A DNA stretch of 64,000 nt from Oasisia sp. SBJ-2009 (taxonomy: Eukaryota; Annelida; Polychaeta; Sabellida; Siboglinidae), in the NCBI GenBank assembly GCA_964017155.1, contig OZ024854.1:12900798-12964797 (forward strand), written 5' to 3'. Below, in pieces: positions 47,006 through 58,589 of this stretch (its first letter is position 1; every line of letters begins with the position of its first letter). A program made the translations under genes and the position numbers. The notes under the pieces are model-generated. The model was not told the DNA's origin. It made no database searches and saw only the letters and a program-made list of their open reading frames with translations.

Positions 47006-48340
47006 ATAAATAAGAAAATTGTGAAATTTGACTAGTTTTGTGGTCCTGGAGGCACATTTAGAATGATTCAATCAAATATAGATTTCTTATTGTAGCTCAG
47101 CATTCTGTAGTAGCCACGTATATACATGGCTAGAGACTAGAGTATTGCCGAGCTTGGTCTTTTTTCTCATTCATAGCGGCAGTATCCTAACATATGTCTA
47201 TGCAAAATTTGTATAAAGGGCAGAGGCCGTGAAGTCTTGAACTGTATTGTAAGCCATGAATGAAATGTGATTTGGTGAATCATAGTCACTGCCTAGTCTC
47301 TTCACCATAATCCTCAATTGGTATTTTATCTGGTTGTGATGTTGTTGTCATGTGAGATTACATGTCACACTTACATAACTCCTTGTGTGGACAGTTCCAA
47401 CCATCTTTGTAACACTTTACTGCTATTTGTTTCACCTTGATGCAATTTCTGTGTGTGGCTCGTACACTCAGTGGCACTGCAGTGAGTGTCCACAGAACAG
47501 CAGTGGAAGTGACCTCCACTGCTGCCTGGCTCCAAGGACTCCAAAGAACCCAGAACAGTTTCAGTGACTGGGTCATTTCATCACCTTCTTCAAAAACAAG
47601 CAAGAAAACCCCTGCTATTTTCTTTTTTCATTCAACATCTGTCCAGACAAGTTACTAACACATCTCAACTGTGTCTGCGTTGAGTGGGTCCCCTTGGTGT
47701 GCAGGCCACTTCATTACATCAATTTGAAAGGATGTGGCATAATTCAGCATAGATTAATAGAGCCAACATGACGAACAAACACTGCCACTGGTAACAGTTT
47801 ATATATCATCATTTAATCACAATTATATTTTTCTCACAATCAATGTATAAGGCACGTAAAGAAAATTATAAATAAACAATTACAACATATCTTGTGGATG
47901 ACAAAATGTTTTGCATTTTTTGCATGGAAGTTCTTGCTACAGGGAAGCTGGGTCAACTTCACATGCAATTGAATGGATGATGGGACACTGATTATCTAAT
48001 TATCACACACTCATAACAGCTGTGACCTACATTAATTACCTCATGACTGTATATCTACAACATCTGTGAACACTCTCTCTCATATATGGTCTAACCACCT
48101 CTGCACTGAACAAGTCATGTGTGTTACGTGATGATTCTGTACATGTCAGATATTTTGACGAAAACAACAGTTGCCGGTCAGTGTCATGTTGACATCATCC
48201 CTGCCTGAGTCCACCGGTCAGTCCACTCAGTGGTCCGAATGCTTCATTTGACCACTGACCAGAAGAACAAACACAGACCACTGCTGGCATTGTGCCCCCA
48301 GCTCCATGACTTGCACCGTCTTGTTCTGTGTGTGACTTTG
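47006..48340. other. No gene recognised
   Basis: Short frames, no domain. Base composition is less CpG-rich than further left. Confidence 0.5.
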
Positions 48341-48530
48341 AACACGACTCTCACAGGTCATGTAGAACACATGACTCTCACAGGTCATGTAGAACACATG
48401 ACTCTCACAGGTCATGTAGAACACATGACTCTCACAGGTAATGTAGAACACATGACTCTCACAGGTCATGTAGAACACATGACTCTCACAGGTCATGTAG
48501 AACACATGACTCTCACAGGTCATGTCGACA
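48341..48530. repeat. 27-bp minisatellite, 7 units
   Basis: Units contain ACTCTCACAGGTCATGTAG; one has GGTAATG instead of GGTCATG. No exon recognised beside it. Confidence 0.9.
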
Positions 48531-48569
48531 CATCTGCAGAAGAGAACTAAGATGTATTAGAAGTCAGTT

Positions 48570-49000
48570 GTCCAGTTTCACGGGGTGAATGAGACTGGGA
48601 GTACGAGGGACTGAGGGGGAATGTAGGGATAGGGCTTGACAAGGAGATGAGGGTGAAAAGAACAAGAGTGAGGATAGGTTGGGTGAGAGGAGAGAGTGGG
48701 GAGAGAGGGTGAGAGGAAAGGGTGAGTTGAGGGAGGGCGACTAGAGAAACAGATGGTACAGATGAGACAGGGTGACAGTGAGGATGGGGGAATGAGTAGG
48801 GCAGAGAATGAGGGTATGGGGGTGTGGGAGAGAGTGGGGGTCTGAGGATAGGGTGTGTGGGAAAGTGTGGATAGGGAGAGTGTGGCAGAGTTACTAAATG
48901 AGCGAGCATGTATGTGAGTGAGTGAGTGAGTGAGTGAGTGAGTGAGTGAGTGAGTGAGTGAGTGAGTGAGTGAGTGAGTGAGTGAGTGAGTGAGTGAGTG
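48570..49000. repeat. Purine-rich tract and (TGAG)n array
   Basis: G/A-rich strand from 48570 to 48890, then about 20 units of TGAG at 48917-49000. Confidence 0.85.
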
Positions 49001-50537
49001 AGCACCAAACTGATTGTATAAGTAAGCGAGTTCAAACTGACAACAGTTGGTGACTGTAATGACAAGTGTCGTAAGTTTGGAACAGGAAACGAAGAAGTGA
49101 AAGCACAACTGCACACAAGAGAAGGAATTGGAACAAGAAAGATACACTGAAATAAACTACCTAAAGATGGTTGATCTCTAAATGCTGATCACAAGATGTA
49201 AGTCATGTAACAAGTCACTCAACAGTATATGAAATAACAAGAAAAAGCTGACAGAACAATGTACATATTATTTATCAAACAAGTGCTTAACAATGCTAAA
49301 TACTAGCTACCACACAAAGAAATGCAGAAACGATAGCCAGAGACACAGAAGGGTTAGCAATGCACAAGATAGAAAAAATTTATGAACTTGATCACAATGA
49401 GTCTGGACTGGACATATTTTCATAAGAGGAATAAAACATTGAATATGCTACTTAAATAGAAAGAATGAACAACCTACACAAATAAATATGAGAGAATATA
49501 ATTATGTACAGAGAGAGAGAGACAGAGAGATGGCTCAAATATGCAACAACTACACGTAGCAGGACATGAGGCTGCTGACACTGTCAGTGCTCACCTACAC
49601 TGATGACAAGACAGTTGATGTGATTATGAGTGAGGCCATAAGTGGGTCAAGGAAGTGGGCCACAAGTCACATCTGCAAGCCAGGATAGGGTTGATTTTCA
49701 AAAAAGTGTGACACAAATTATAAAATTACAATTTACAGATTTTTTCTCCTTCAATTTATTTATATTAACCTAAAACAAGTAATGTGGATGCTTAGGATGA
49801 AATGCTAAATGATTAGAATAAATAGTATCACAGTTATGTAAGTCATTTGTCGCATGTTTGTTTTTACATTTACCCGGTACTAGTAAGCTTCAAAACATGT
49901 TTCAGAATGTGTTACTGGGATAATAAAACGTAGTAATTCTTCAAGTATTAAATAATGTATTTAATATTCAAGTGGGAGGGCGTAAATAAAACATAACTTT
50001 AGCAACATCATTTACAGTACCTGGATTAAACATAACATTTTAGTAAAAGTAACAGAACATTGGGATTAAAGGATAAGTCCAAAATAGATGTTTAATTGTA
50101 TAGAAAAAATATATAATTGTTTAGTAGTCACTGTGAAATTGAGTGTCACTACAACATATCCCCTAATAAAAATGTACCACTCTTTTTGAAAATCAACAAT
50201 ACATATGACATACATGTAAACATATATTTCTGTTAGTACATGGACTGACAACAGACTCTGTAGTTGAGACAAGGTGCTTCACACTATGGAACAATGATTG
50301 GAACAAAAACAATATTTCTGTGAAAATACAAATACGAAATCAAACATACAGTTGCAGGCAGCGCCACCTAGGAGTCACTGCTGATGTCCACTGACTGTGG
50401 ACGCTACAACGTCCATTGGTTGTATATCTATAAAATAATATAAATAAACATACAAACTTACAGAGTTGCGAAAAATAAAGTTTCACCACTTAAACAAATA
50501 TATGTTCAAATCAATTTGTTTATTTTGACGAGAATAA
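49001..50537. other. No gene recognised
   Basis: AT-rich; short frames only. Its right end is the 3' flank of BLOC1S1. Confidence 0.5.
50519..50524 (-). terminator. Candidate poly(A) signal of BLOC1S1
   Basis: AATAAA on the minus strand, 14 bp beyond the stop codon; very close, so a later signal may be used. Confidence 0.4.
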
Positions 50538-50663
50538 TTAATAAACATGGAAATGAGTAGAATGTGGATGCAAATTACCTTTGTACGCATACTCGAGGGC
50601 ATTGGAAATGGTATGCATGTCTCTTTCTATGCTTCGTGCCCAGTTCTCCACATCACCTATTTC
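50538..50663 (-). CDS. BLOC1S1: BLOC1S1 exon 4 and stop
   Basis: Acceptor GTGAACAG; EIGDVENWARSIERDMHTIS, then NALEYAYKG and a short tail to TAA at 50540-50538. An AAAG|GTAATT inside could be a donor to another exon, but reading through gives a protein of the usual length. Confidence 0.9.
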   Translation of the reverse strand, partial: EIGDVENWARSIERDMHTISNALEYAYKGNLHPHSTHFHVY

Positions 50664-53600
50664 CTGTTCACATAAACATAAGTGATGTGATGTGTGCAGA
50701 AACAAGAACAGCCGTGGAGATGATAATGGCAGACTTGAGATACAGCAATTCCTTGTTAGAGAGTGGCTTTAAAAACAGCATCAACATATTTGTGTATCTT
50801 TATGGCCTAGATACATTAATGTTCCCATCATTACTGCTCATCATTCAGCCCAAGATTTTATTCATACATGCTGTTGATTTTGTGGAAGCTATCATGTGCT
50901 CTTAGTATCGTATGAATCCCAAACAAAAGAAACTGGTAACAAGATAAGGACAGTTTACTGTAGATTTGCTACACAAAATGCGACATTTAAAATAATCAGT
51001 TTTCTTCGTCAAAACAAGAACCATCCAGAGTGTATAATATTGTGTGAAAATGTGATCCATACAGCAAGTACTGTCAGCCTTCACTGCAGGAAGAAAGGCA
51101 AGGTGGTGGTGACTGACTGGGGACAGTTGATCCCTGTTCCTGCGAAATTTCAGTTATTGTGCTTGACTTTCACATAGCTTCATGACCTCTTGTAACTAGT
51201 TCCTTCTACAAAATGTCCTTGTGCCAATGCCTGTAGTTTTATGATGATTATTTTCTCACAAATTCCAGCATATGTTGGGAGTTGCTTTGTCCAGACAGAT
51301 GTAAGTATCTTGAGTTACTAGATAAAGTCTTCAACAAGTTTGGGATGAACCAGGCCCAGGCTGACATGTCATACCACAAGAGACTGGTTAAAGTCTTCTA
51401 CAAGTTTGGGATGAACTAGGCCCAGGCTGACATGTCATACCACAAGAGACTGGTTAAAGTATTCTACAAGTTTGGGATGAACCAGGCCCAGGCTGACATG
51501 TCATACCACAAGAGACTGGTTAAAGTCTTCTACAAGTTTGGGAGGACCTAGGCCCAGGCTGACATGTCATACCACAAGAGACTGGATGTGGTTAAAGTCT
51601 TCAACAATTTTAAGGAAGACCCAGGCCCAGGCATACAAATCTTAACATAAGAGACTGGGTAAAGTTATCAATACATTAAGGGAGGTTCATGGCCCAGGAA
51701 AACATGTTTTACTCTTACCTTGAGGGACTGGTTGAAGTCCTCCACAAGCTTCAGCCATTGGGCTGTCTGCTTTGAAAAATGTGTTGCGTTTGCCTGAAGA
51801 ATCTTTGTTTCTGTATCCAGTTTCTTCTGATTGACGTATGCCTGGGCAACACTGAGACCAAGAAACACAGCATACAGGTAGTTGTGAATAAATCAACATG
51901 TGAACTGTTTATTACATTAAAAAATATAATGAACTTGTGAATGACAGTGGATGAACAAATATGTGTTTACATTTATAAACTTTAAAATGTTATCACACTA
52001 TTACATGAACAGGTTTTGTTTTTGTATTTCATTTTCATAACAACACAACATAAAATAACCATTGTATTGCCTTTTTGTAATTAGGCCAATCTTGCTTATG
52101 CCATATTACTTTAGTCTGACTAGAATTCTATACGAATAACTTGGATATGGTCTAGAGTCTGAGATGGTGGAACTTGGAAGCATGTCAGGCAATGTGGGGA
52201 TCCATGAACCAGGGAATACCTGACAGGCAATGTGGGGACCCAAGAATCAGAGAATGTCTGACAGACAATGTGGGGGACCCAAGAATCAAAGAATGTCTGA
52301 CAGGCAATGTGGGGGACCCAAGAATCAAAGAATGCCTGTCAGGCAATGTGGGGGACCCAAGAATCAAAGAATGTCTGACAGGCAATGTGGGGGACCCAAG
52401 AATCAGAGAATGTCTGACAGGAAATGTGGGGGACCCAAGAATCAAAGAATGTCTGACAGGCAATGTGGGGGACCCAAGAATCAAAGAATGCCTGTCAGGC
52501 AATGTGGGGGACCCAAGAATCAAAGAATGTCTGACAGGCAATGTGGGGGACCCAAGAATCAGAGAATGTCTGACAGGCAATGTGGGGGACCCAAGAATCA
52601 AAGAATGTCTGACAGGCAATGTGGGGGACCCAAGAATCAAAAAATGCCTGTCAGGCAATGTGGGGGACCCAAGAATCAGAGAATGCCTGTCAGGTAATGT
52701 GGGGGACCAAATAATCAGAGAATGCCTGTCAGGTAATGTGGGGCACCAAATAATCAGAGAATGTCTGACAGGTAATGTAAAAAGAATGCCTGTCAGGTAA
52801 TGTGGGGGACCCAAGAATCAAAGAATGCCTGTCAGGTAATGTGGGGGACCCAAAAATCAAAGAATGTCTGTCAGGTAATGTGAGGGACCCAAAAATCAAA
52901 GAATGCCTGTCAGGTAATGTGAGGGACCCAAGAATCAAAGAATGCCTGTCAGGTAATGCGGGGAACCCAAGAATCAAAGAATGTCTGTCAGGTAATGTGG
53001 GGGACCCAATAATCTGATACCTCTAGTCATCTACCCTACTTCGTGGAAAACATGTAACCATGATCAGGATGGCTACACTTGTACTAAGCTGATTTACAGG
53101 AGACTGGTCTTCATAAGGATGTATGTCTGCTGACGTACCCAGAGTTAAGGTAGTCAACGAGGGAATGTGTCAATGCGGTGGCTGCAGCCGTCGCTGCTTT
53201 CTTCTTTCGTTCTGCAAACATAACTAATCAATTATACCATTATTACATTATATGACAACGCTCATCTACTTATTATCACTGTTAAAGTACCAATGTCTAT
53301 GTAAAGTAATAGGTATTAGTTAGGTACCACTACTTGGAGACCAAAGTTGCTACATGTACAAGTGGTGCCATCTGGCGTGCATCAGTAACTGTCTCATACG
53401 GCAACATACGTTTTTTTGTAATTTATTAAAATCTGTTCAATTTTCTTTGTTTTCACAAAGTGTGTATGCTCACTTCTGGGTCCAATTACACAAATTCAGG
53501 TCACTTACAATCTCTTTTCATGTGCAGGTCTATTCGTCTTTTCAGAAATTGAGTATGCTCAGGTTTGGGATCTCTGGGTCTATAATTACTCAAATTTAGA

Positions 53601-54069
53601 TCACTTAGTCAGTTTCCATGTGTAATTTCAATTCCCTTTTGAAACATTTTCAAATAAATTACAATTACACAATTCAGTTCTAAATTACAATTACAGATTA
53701 AATAAATACAACCCCTGTTGAACAGATGCGAAATGGTGGAAAGTGGTGGCCATAAAAACGTGTGTAGTTCACAGAAATAGAGAGAAGCCAAAGGAGAACA
53801 TCATGAAGTACAACAAAAAGATCACACGAGAAACGATTATGTTATCAAAGAGCCTGAGGAATGTCAGAAGAACACAGACTCTAGTCCAAGATAGACTGAT
53901 TACACTTTGACATGTTGGGTAGACAAATCAAAGATGATGATCATAGGGGTATTTTACAACAGTGACTATAATATGGAGAATGCGACAGAATCAGGCAATG
54001 ACAGATATAAACACTGAAACTTTGAATACAGTGGCAACAGCCTGAGAAGATACCAGCTAGTAGCTACAG

Positions 54070-54130
<61 letters not shown>

Positions 54131-56433
54131 CTGTTAATCAAATGCTTATTTAAAAACGTGTACTCACTGCATGGAAAAAAAATTTAGATGGTAATAACGA
54201 AACAAATTAAACGAAACCAACTACGAGAGCAAACTGGATTCAGAATCAGGTACTGGAGCCTGGAGGTCAGACGACATCCACATTGCACACCAATTAAAGA
54301 AGACATTCCAAGAAAATAACACCCATTTTGCTTCACGAGCATTGACTCTGAGAGGACTTTCAACACAGTGCAAACTCAAGCAGTACTGACAGCTTCAAGA
54401 ACAGGGGATAAAACACTTGCACATCAAATGCCTGAAAGACATCTACACTAACAATTGCTGCTATACGCTCAAGTCAACATCAATGGCTCTTTGTACATCA
54501 TACATAACTTTGCGTCAGTTCTTCTGGCGCAAAGAGATCTATGCAAACGTTTGGAGTATAACTGTTAGACTGGATGCATTGTTATGACGATGTAAAATGC
54601 ATTGGGATGTTTGGTGTTAGGTGACTTCTAGTTTGTTTATTTGCGTAAAGATTATAGAGATCCCAGACAACTAGTAAACTGTTTTGGTCTATCGTCATTT
54701 TGGTTGTCACTGCTTGGGATCTGTCAGTGTTTTGACCTGTAATTGGCACAATTGCTGTCAACTTTAACTTAATAATACAAAATTATATCTTAATAATTTC
54801 ATTTTCGCAACCACATGGTGTATATTCTTGAGCACAACAGGCCAATATTGTGACAGTGCTGTCTGCTATTCAAATTGTTTTTATGCACATTTATCTGCTC
54901 TTTGTAGGCACGTTCTATATTGCCTTTTAGGCTGATACCTTAGAACTGCAATAGAACTAATCATGAATTATCGCCCTGCTGAAGTTTTTCGAGATTTGCT
55001 CATTTTGTGCAACTGATGCTAAAATGTTTGATCACTAATGGTTGACGACATTATTTATGTCATTGATGTAACAACTTAAACAGATTGTTTGGATTATATT
55101 CATGATGCATTTGATCAGATATAGCTGGTGATGATCATTTAAGTAAATACAGACTTTGACTATATAACCATTACTAATGGAGGCAAACCTGTAACTGACA
55201 ACGGCTATATGTGACCTGTTCTAACGAAATGAGTCATATATGTCAGCAAACTTGATATGTGACCTGTTCTAACAAAATGAGTCACATGTCAAAAAATAAA
55301 ATAAAAAGTACAATGTACGTACTATCATTGGATAGAATATTTATTAAGCTTTCCAATGGTGCAAAAACTATGCAGCTACCATACGCACAGCCAAAGTTAT
55401 TCAACACTGAACATGCCCCGGGTAGAAAGCTTCAAACTGAGAAAATCGCATTTGAAGTTCGCGGTCACGCAAGTACAAGATTGAGTGCATTGTCATTCCT
55501 GATTAGGTTGTCTTGCTTCTATTTCACCTTTTGATGTATTCCAAACCCCCTCCTAAGTCGCGCTTATTGTCGAAGATATGTCTTGCAAGTAGTTTATTGC
55601 GGTTATCGCAACATAATCCGAGTATTTAGCAATGTTTCGTTGCGACGATCCAATCGATTCCGCTTGTTTACGGCTAGCGAGTGCACTCAATTCTCAGGAC
55701 TTTAACACTACGATAATCCACAAGACCACAGTATTTTATAGAAAAGTGAAAAATAACAGTATAAAGGCAAGTTATTTTCACCCAAAACTCTGTTTACATG
55801 GGGCCTTTCCAGAGCCTATGTGTACTTTTGTGCGGGGGAAAACGTGATGAGAGGATCGATAAATTTCCTCCAAATTCAGCATACACATCGTAAATAGACT
55901 GAACAAAAAGATATTATAGGTTTCACAAATAATTATGCTTATATTCAATGTGATTGTTGATGGTTTTATTCAATTTTCTTGGTAAAAAATGGCAACAAAA
56001 AATTCCGCATGCAAAATTCATAAACTTATCGGTTGACGATTTACAAAATAAAACTGTGAGGCTGCAGTCGTGAACTACATCATCAAAACAAAAGCACATA
56101 CGGACATAGCCATAGGCATATAGCCATAGCTTTCTTAGAACACAAAGCAACACAATTAACACTCCGCAAGGTACGGTATTTTGACCAATCTCTGCCAGTG
56201 GTGGTAGTCATATCAGGCACGCGATCCGCAAATCGAGGCCACTGCTATACGCCAGTTGACCGGGTATTTACACATAGCTACAAGACAAGTCCTGTCCCTG
56301 GTCAACTCACTGACTGGGGAACTGGCTTCCGAACACCAGGCCGGCGAACACATTTATTTGTCATAAGATTACCTTGTACTTCTTTACGGGCTTGCTGTTT
56401 TAGTTGGTGTTCTTTCACCATAGAGGACAACAT
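50538..56433 (-). CDS. BLOC1S1: BLOC1S1 (BLOC-1 subunit 1), complete, 4 exons
   Basis: Minus-strand exons in transcript order: 56433-56373, 53211-53139, 51851-51719, 50663-50538; 130 residues in unbroken phase. It starts MLSSMVKEHQLKQQARKEVQ and continues RKKKAATAAATALTHSLVDY, VAQAYVNQKKLDTETK, FSKQTAQWLKLVEDFNQSLK, then EIGDVENWARSIERDMHTIS and NALEYAYKG. These match BLOC1S1 along its whole length; vertebrate forms are about 125 residues. The protein is a small helical subunit of the BLOC-1 and BORC complexes, acting in endosome/lysosome biogenesis and positioning. It is also known as GCN5L1 with proposed roles in mitochondrial acetylation. Only the last dozen residues are unlike relatives. 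Its start codon faces an integrin alpha exon 382 bp away. Confidence 0.96.
51321..51690 (-). repeat. 66-bp minisatellite derived from the BLOC1S1 exon 3/intron 3 boundary
   Basis: About six units in intron 3. On the minus strand each reads CTTGTAGAAGACTTTAACCA then GTCTCTTGTG|GTATGACATG and GCCTGGGCC. The true exon edge reads CTTGTGGAGGACTTCAACCA then GTCCCTCAAG|GTAAGA and later CCTGGGCC. So each unit copies about 30 bp of coding sequence, a potential donor and intron sequence. Units carry an in-frame TGA just after the donor-like GTA. Confidence 0.92.
51719..51851 (-). CDS. BLOC1S1: BLOC1S1 exon 3
   Basis: Acceptor GGTCTCAG, donor CAAG|GTAAGA. Encodes VAQAYVNQKKLDTETKILQA to VEDFNQSLK, the most conserved block. 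Its 3' edge is the parent of the 66-bp array at 51321-51690. Confidence 0.96.
52181..53016. repeat. 39-bp minisatellite in BLOC1S1 intron 2, about 21 units
   Basis: Units contain GGCAATGTGGGGGACCCAAG, then AATCA.AGAATG..TG.CA. It fills most of the intron between exons 2 and 3. The unit is a multiple of three and lacks stops in some frames, so it reads as a 209-residue frame; not considered coding. Confidence 0.93.
53139..53211 (-). CDS. BLOC1S1: BLOC1S1 exon 2
   Basis: Acceptor TTTGCAG, donor CTGG|GTACGT. Encodes RKKKAATAAATALTHSLVDY plus LNS; split codons at both ends make Glu and Gly. Confidence 0.95.
54062..54128. repeat. (TA)n microsatellite in BLOC1S1 intron 1
   Basis: TA run of about 60 bp. 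Confidence 0.95.
54185..54575 (+). mobile_element. LINE relic (reverse transcriptase) in BLOC1S1 intron 1
   Basis: Opposite strand to the gene. Reads NQLREQTGFRIRYWS, then QEQGIKHLHIKCLKDIYTNN across frameshifts, the conserved 'LREQ.GFR' and 'KDIYTN' blocks of a LINE reverse transcriptase. Heavily decayed. Confidence 0.75.
54580..56372. other. Rest of BLOC1S1 intron 1, nothing recognised
   Basis: Two plus-strand frames (55259-55534, 55632-55847) have no known motif. TGACCTGTTCTAAC occurs twice near 55210-55275. Confidence 0.5.
56373..56433 (-). CDS. BLOC1S1: BLOC1S1 exon 1
   Basis: ATG at 56433-56431 (minus); 20 codons plus one base; donor CAAG|GTAATC. Encodes the conserved KEHQ N-terminus. 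Confidence 0.93.
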
Positions 56434-56815
56434 GTTAGATTAATTTACAATACACTGGCGACAACTGACACATTAACGACTAAAATTCCAAGAACTGACA
56501 AAATTCCAGCTGTCAAAATACTGCAGTTGTATTTATGCCGGAAATGCCAAATAACTACCTAATAGTTCGTATACATTCGCGAAAACAACTGTGAAAATGT
56601 ATTGCTGTATCCATCAACATTTTCATACTCAGTAACTGTATCGTAAAAAAGAAACGCTGTTTGTGAAAGTTGTAACTGTGCTTTGTTATACTTCTTTCAA
56701 GATAACTAGTTTGCGGAGATACTCGGTGACCTTACTGCACTTTGACCCGTATCATTGCGCGTTAATTCTCGCGGGACTTCGGCTGCCTACGAGAAATAGC
56801 GCGACGGAAAGCAAG
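56434..56815. promoter_or_regulatory. Probable bidirectional promoter of BLOC1S1 and integrin alpha
   Basis: 382 bp between two divergent start codons. No TATA box at the expected place on either side. It contains CCGGAA at 56538-56543, an ETS-type motif common in shared housekeeping promoters, and is CpG-rich towards the integrin side. Transcription starts are not known. Confidence 0.55.
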
Positions 56816-56997
56816 ATGGGAGGTCCGGGACCGGTGGCTTGTTTTGCCATATATTTATTTTACATTTGCTCAACAATAGGCGCCTTTAATTTGGACACTA
56901 CAGTGCCGATTGTTAAGACAGCGCCACCGAACTCATATTTTGGATTTTCAGTAGCGCAACATCAACAATCGGATAGCAACGATCGAGTTAGCCATGT
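56816..56997 (+). CDS. Integrin alpha chain, first coding exon (partial gene)
   Basis: Starts MGGPGPVACFAIYLFYICST, a signal peptide cleaved near IGA|FNLDT. The mature start, FNLDTTVPIVKTAPPNSYFG then FSVAQHQQ, is the N-terminal strand of the integrin alpha beta-propeller. FGFSVA.H resembles the laminin-binding alpha6/alpha7 type. Integrin alpha chains are single-pass membrane receptors for extracellular matrix that pair with a beta chain. The exon ends CATGT|GTGAGT with two spare bases. The expected next exon ('LLVGAP') is not found before the window ends, so intron 1 exceeds 7 kb. An ATG-upstream frame is open but the signal peptide fixes the start. Confidence 0.9.
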
Positions 56998-58199
56998 GTG
57001 AGTTAAACTTTTCAATTTCATGTTGCTTGTTCGGCTGCTTGCAGGGCTGTTGTTATTGGCCTTGCACTCGACTCATTTTCAGTGTTCATTAGCGGTGATT
57101 TTCCTTTATTATAATGAGAAATATATGTTTGAATTGACGCAGTAATATAATATTTCTGGCATATGTTTCATATATGAAATGTTCCCTTTATAACACAAGT
57201 TAGAATACTCTTGATTATAATGTCTGACTCAGTCAGTGAATGATTGTAGTGGAGACAGACGGTAGACCTAACTCTTGGGACTCGACATGTTTGATAGCAT
57301 CCGGGATTGTATCATCGGGTGTGGCCGTGGGTTGGTACTTGGTAGCCCATGCAATGTTTTTCAAGACAATCTGATCGTGATTTAAAACACCATACATGGG
57401 GTCAAATACATTGAAATGTATTTAAATACAAAAACATAATACTTTTAAAGTTGCATTCTGACATAATTTACCCTTTTTAACGCATTTTAGAAAAGTCAAT
57501 GTACACCTTGACCGATATTTGCTTATTACTATATTTCCTACCACATGTCTCACTTTGTGGTTTTATGCGTTATTTGATCAAATATAAGTTTGCAACAAAC
57601 AACGGCTCTGGAGTTTCCCAAAAGACGATCTATTTTTACCATCGGAACTCTCCGGTCAACGTAAGTAAACGATGGGGCAAACTAAAAGGCGGTTCCACAT
57701 ATCCACGTTAGTCGCTAGAGGCGCCACTAGGCAACAATACCCTAGTTATTTAAATCATCTTCAATTAGCCATTGACCGTACAGGCACGTAGCCAGCGATA
57801 GTTTGTATGTGGGCAACTGGACATGCCGTAAATATGGAGCGTATCGAGCGGTGGCATCTTTGTGAATGTGGTATGTCGTTTCCGTGCGGTCTGCCAATTG
57901 TGATCCGCCTTTTAGTGTGGCCCTAGTGTGATTTCCTGACAGCGCTTTTCACTGGAATTCCCTTCATCGAGGTCTAAACCAATCAGAGAATTCTAACTGG
58001 TGAGGCTCACCAGAATTTTTTTTCGTCTTTTGCTGCTTTTTATCTTCAAATGGCATATTATGTGAAAATAAGTTGATAGGTAGTTGAGCAAAGCAATATA
58101 TAGTGTATGGGGAATGCTGGTTTACTGGGAAATTGTATTTTAAACATGGCGGAAGTCAGAATGCAACTTTAAGTTTAACGACTTCATACTTTTTAATGC
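56998..58199. other. Integrin intron 1, first part; nothing recognised
   Basis: No integrin-like frame. A good donor-like CAAC|GTAAGT at 57661 follows a frame (57499-57711) without integrin features. Confidence 0.5.
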
Positions 58200-58337
58200 A
58201 AAAAGTATTTAAATACAAATACATATATACATATATAAACATACATATATAAACATACATATATACAACATACATATATACAACATACATACATACATAC
58301 ATACATACATACATACATACATACATACATACATACA

Positions 58338-58366
<29 letters not shown>
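58200..58366. repeat. (ACAT)n microsatellite
   Basis: ATATATACAT-type units passing into about 25 perfect ACAT units. Confidence 0.95.
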
Positions 58367-58371
<5 letters not shown>

Positions 58372-58446
58372 AACATATCTTAAAATTTTAAAGTATTTGA
58401 AATAGAAACTGTTTCAAATACTTTAAAATGTTAAGATATGTTTATA
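58367..58446. repeat. Inverted repeat, about 35-bp arms
   Basis: Arms 58367-58402 and 58411-58446 contain TTTAAAGTATTTGAAA and its complement, with an 8-bp loop. It directly follows the ACAT array. Confidence 0.85.
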
Positions 58447-58556
58447 TTACTATATTGTTATATAGGTAAAAGAAAAGCAAATCATAGATCAAGACATCTG
58501 GTTTATAATATAATTTATATACATAATTAGTGTCTTGCTCATATGGCAACAGGCAG

Positions 58557-58589
58557 ACCATGCCTGTTGCCATAGGCAACAGGCATGGT
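58557..58589. repeat. Perfect 15-bp inverted repeat with 3-bp loop
   Basis: ACCATGCCTGTTGCC and its exact complement around ATA; a further GGCAACAGGCA lies just to the left. Confidence 0.9.

Noticed and set aside
52174..52814. 208- and 209-residue frames on both strands
   Set aside because: Both are translations of the 39-bp array inside a BLOC1S1 intron; openness follows from a unit divisible by three.
52181..53016. CRISPR-like array
   Set aside because: Units are contiguous, without unique spacers, and the genome is animal.
57499..57711. Second exon of the integrin gene
   Set aside because: Has a good GTAAGT after it, but the peptide has no beta-propeller feature such as LLVGAP and the frame contains nothing integrin-like.
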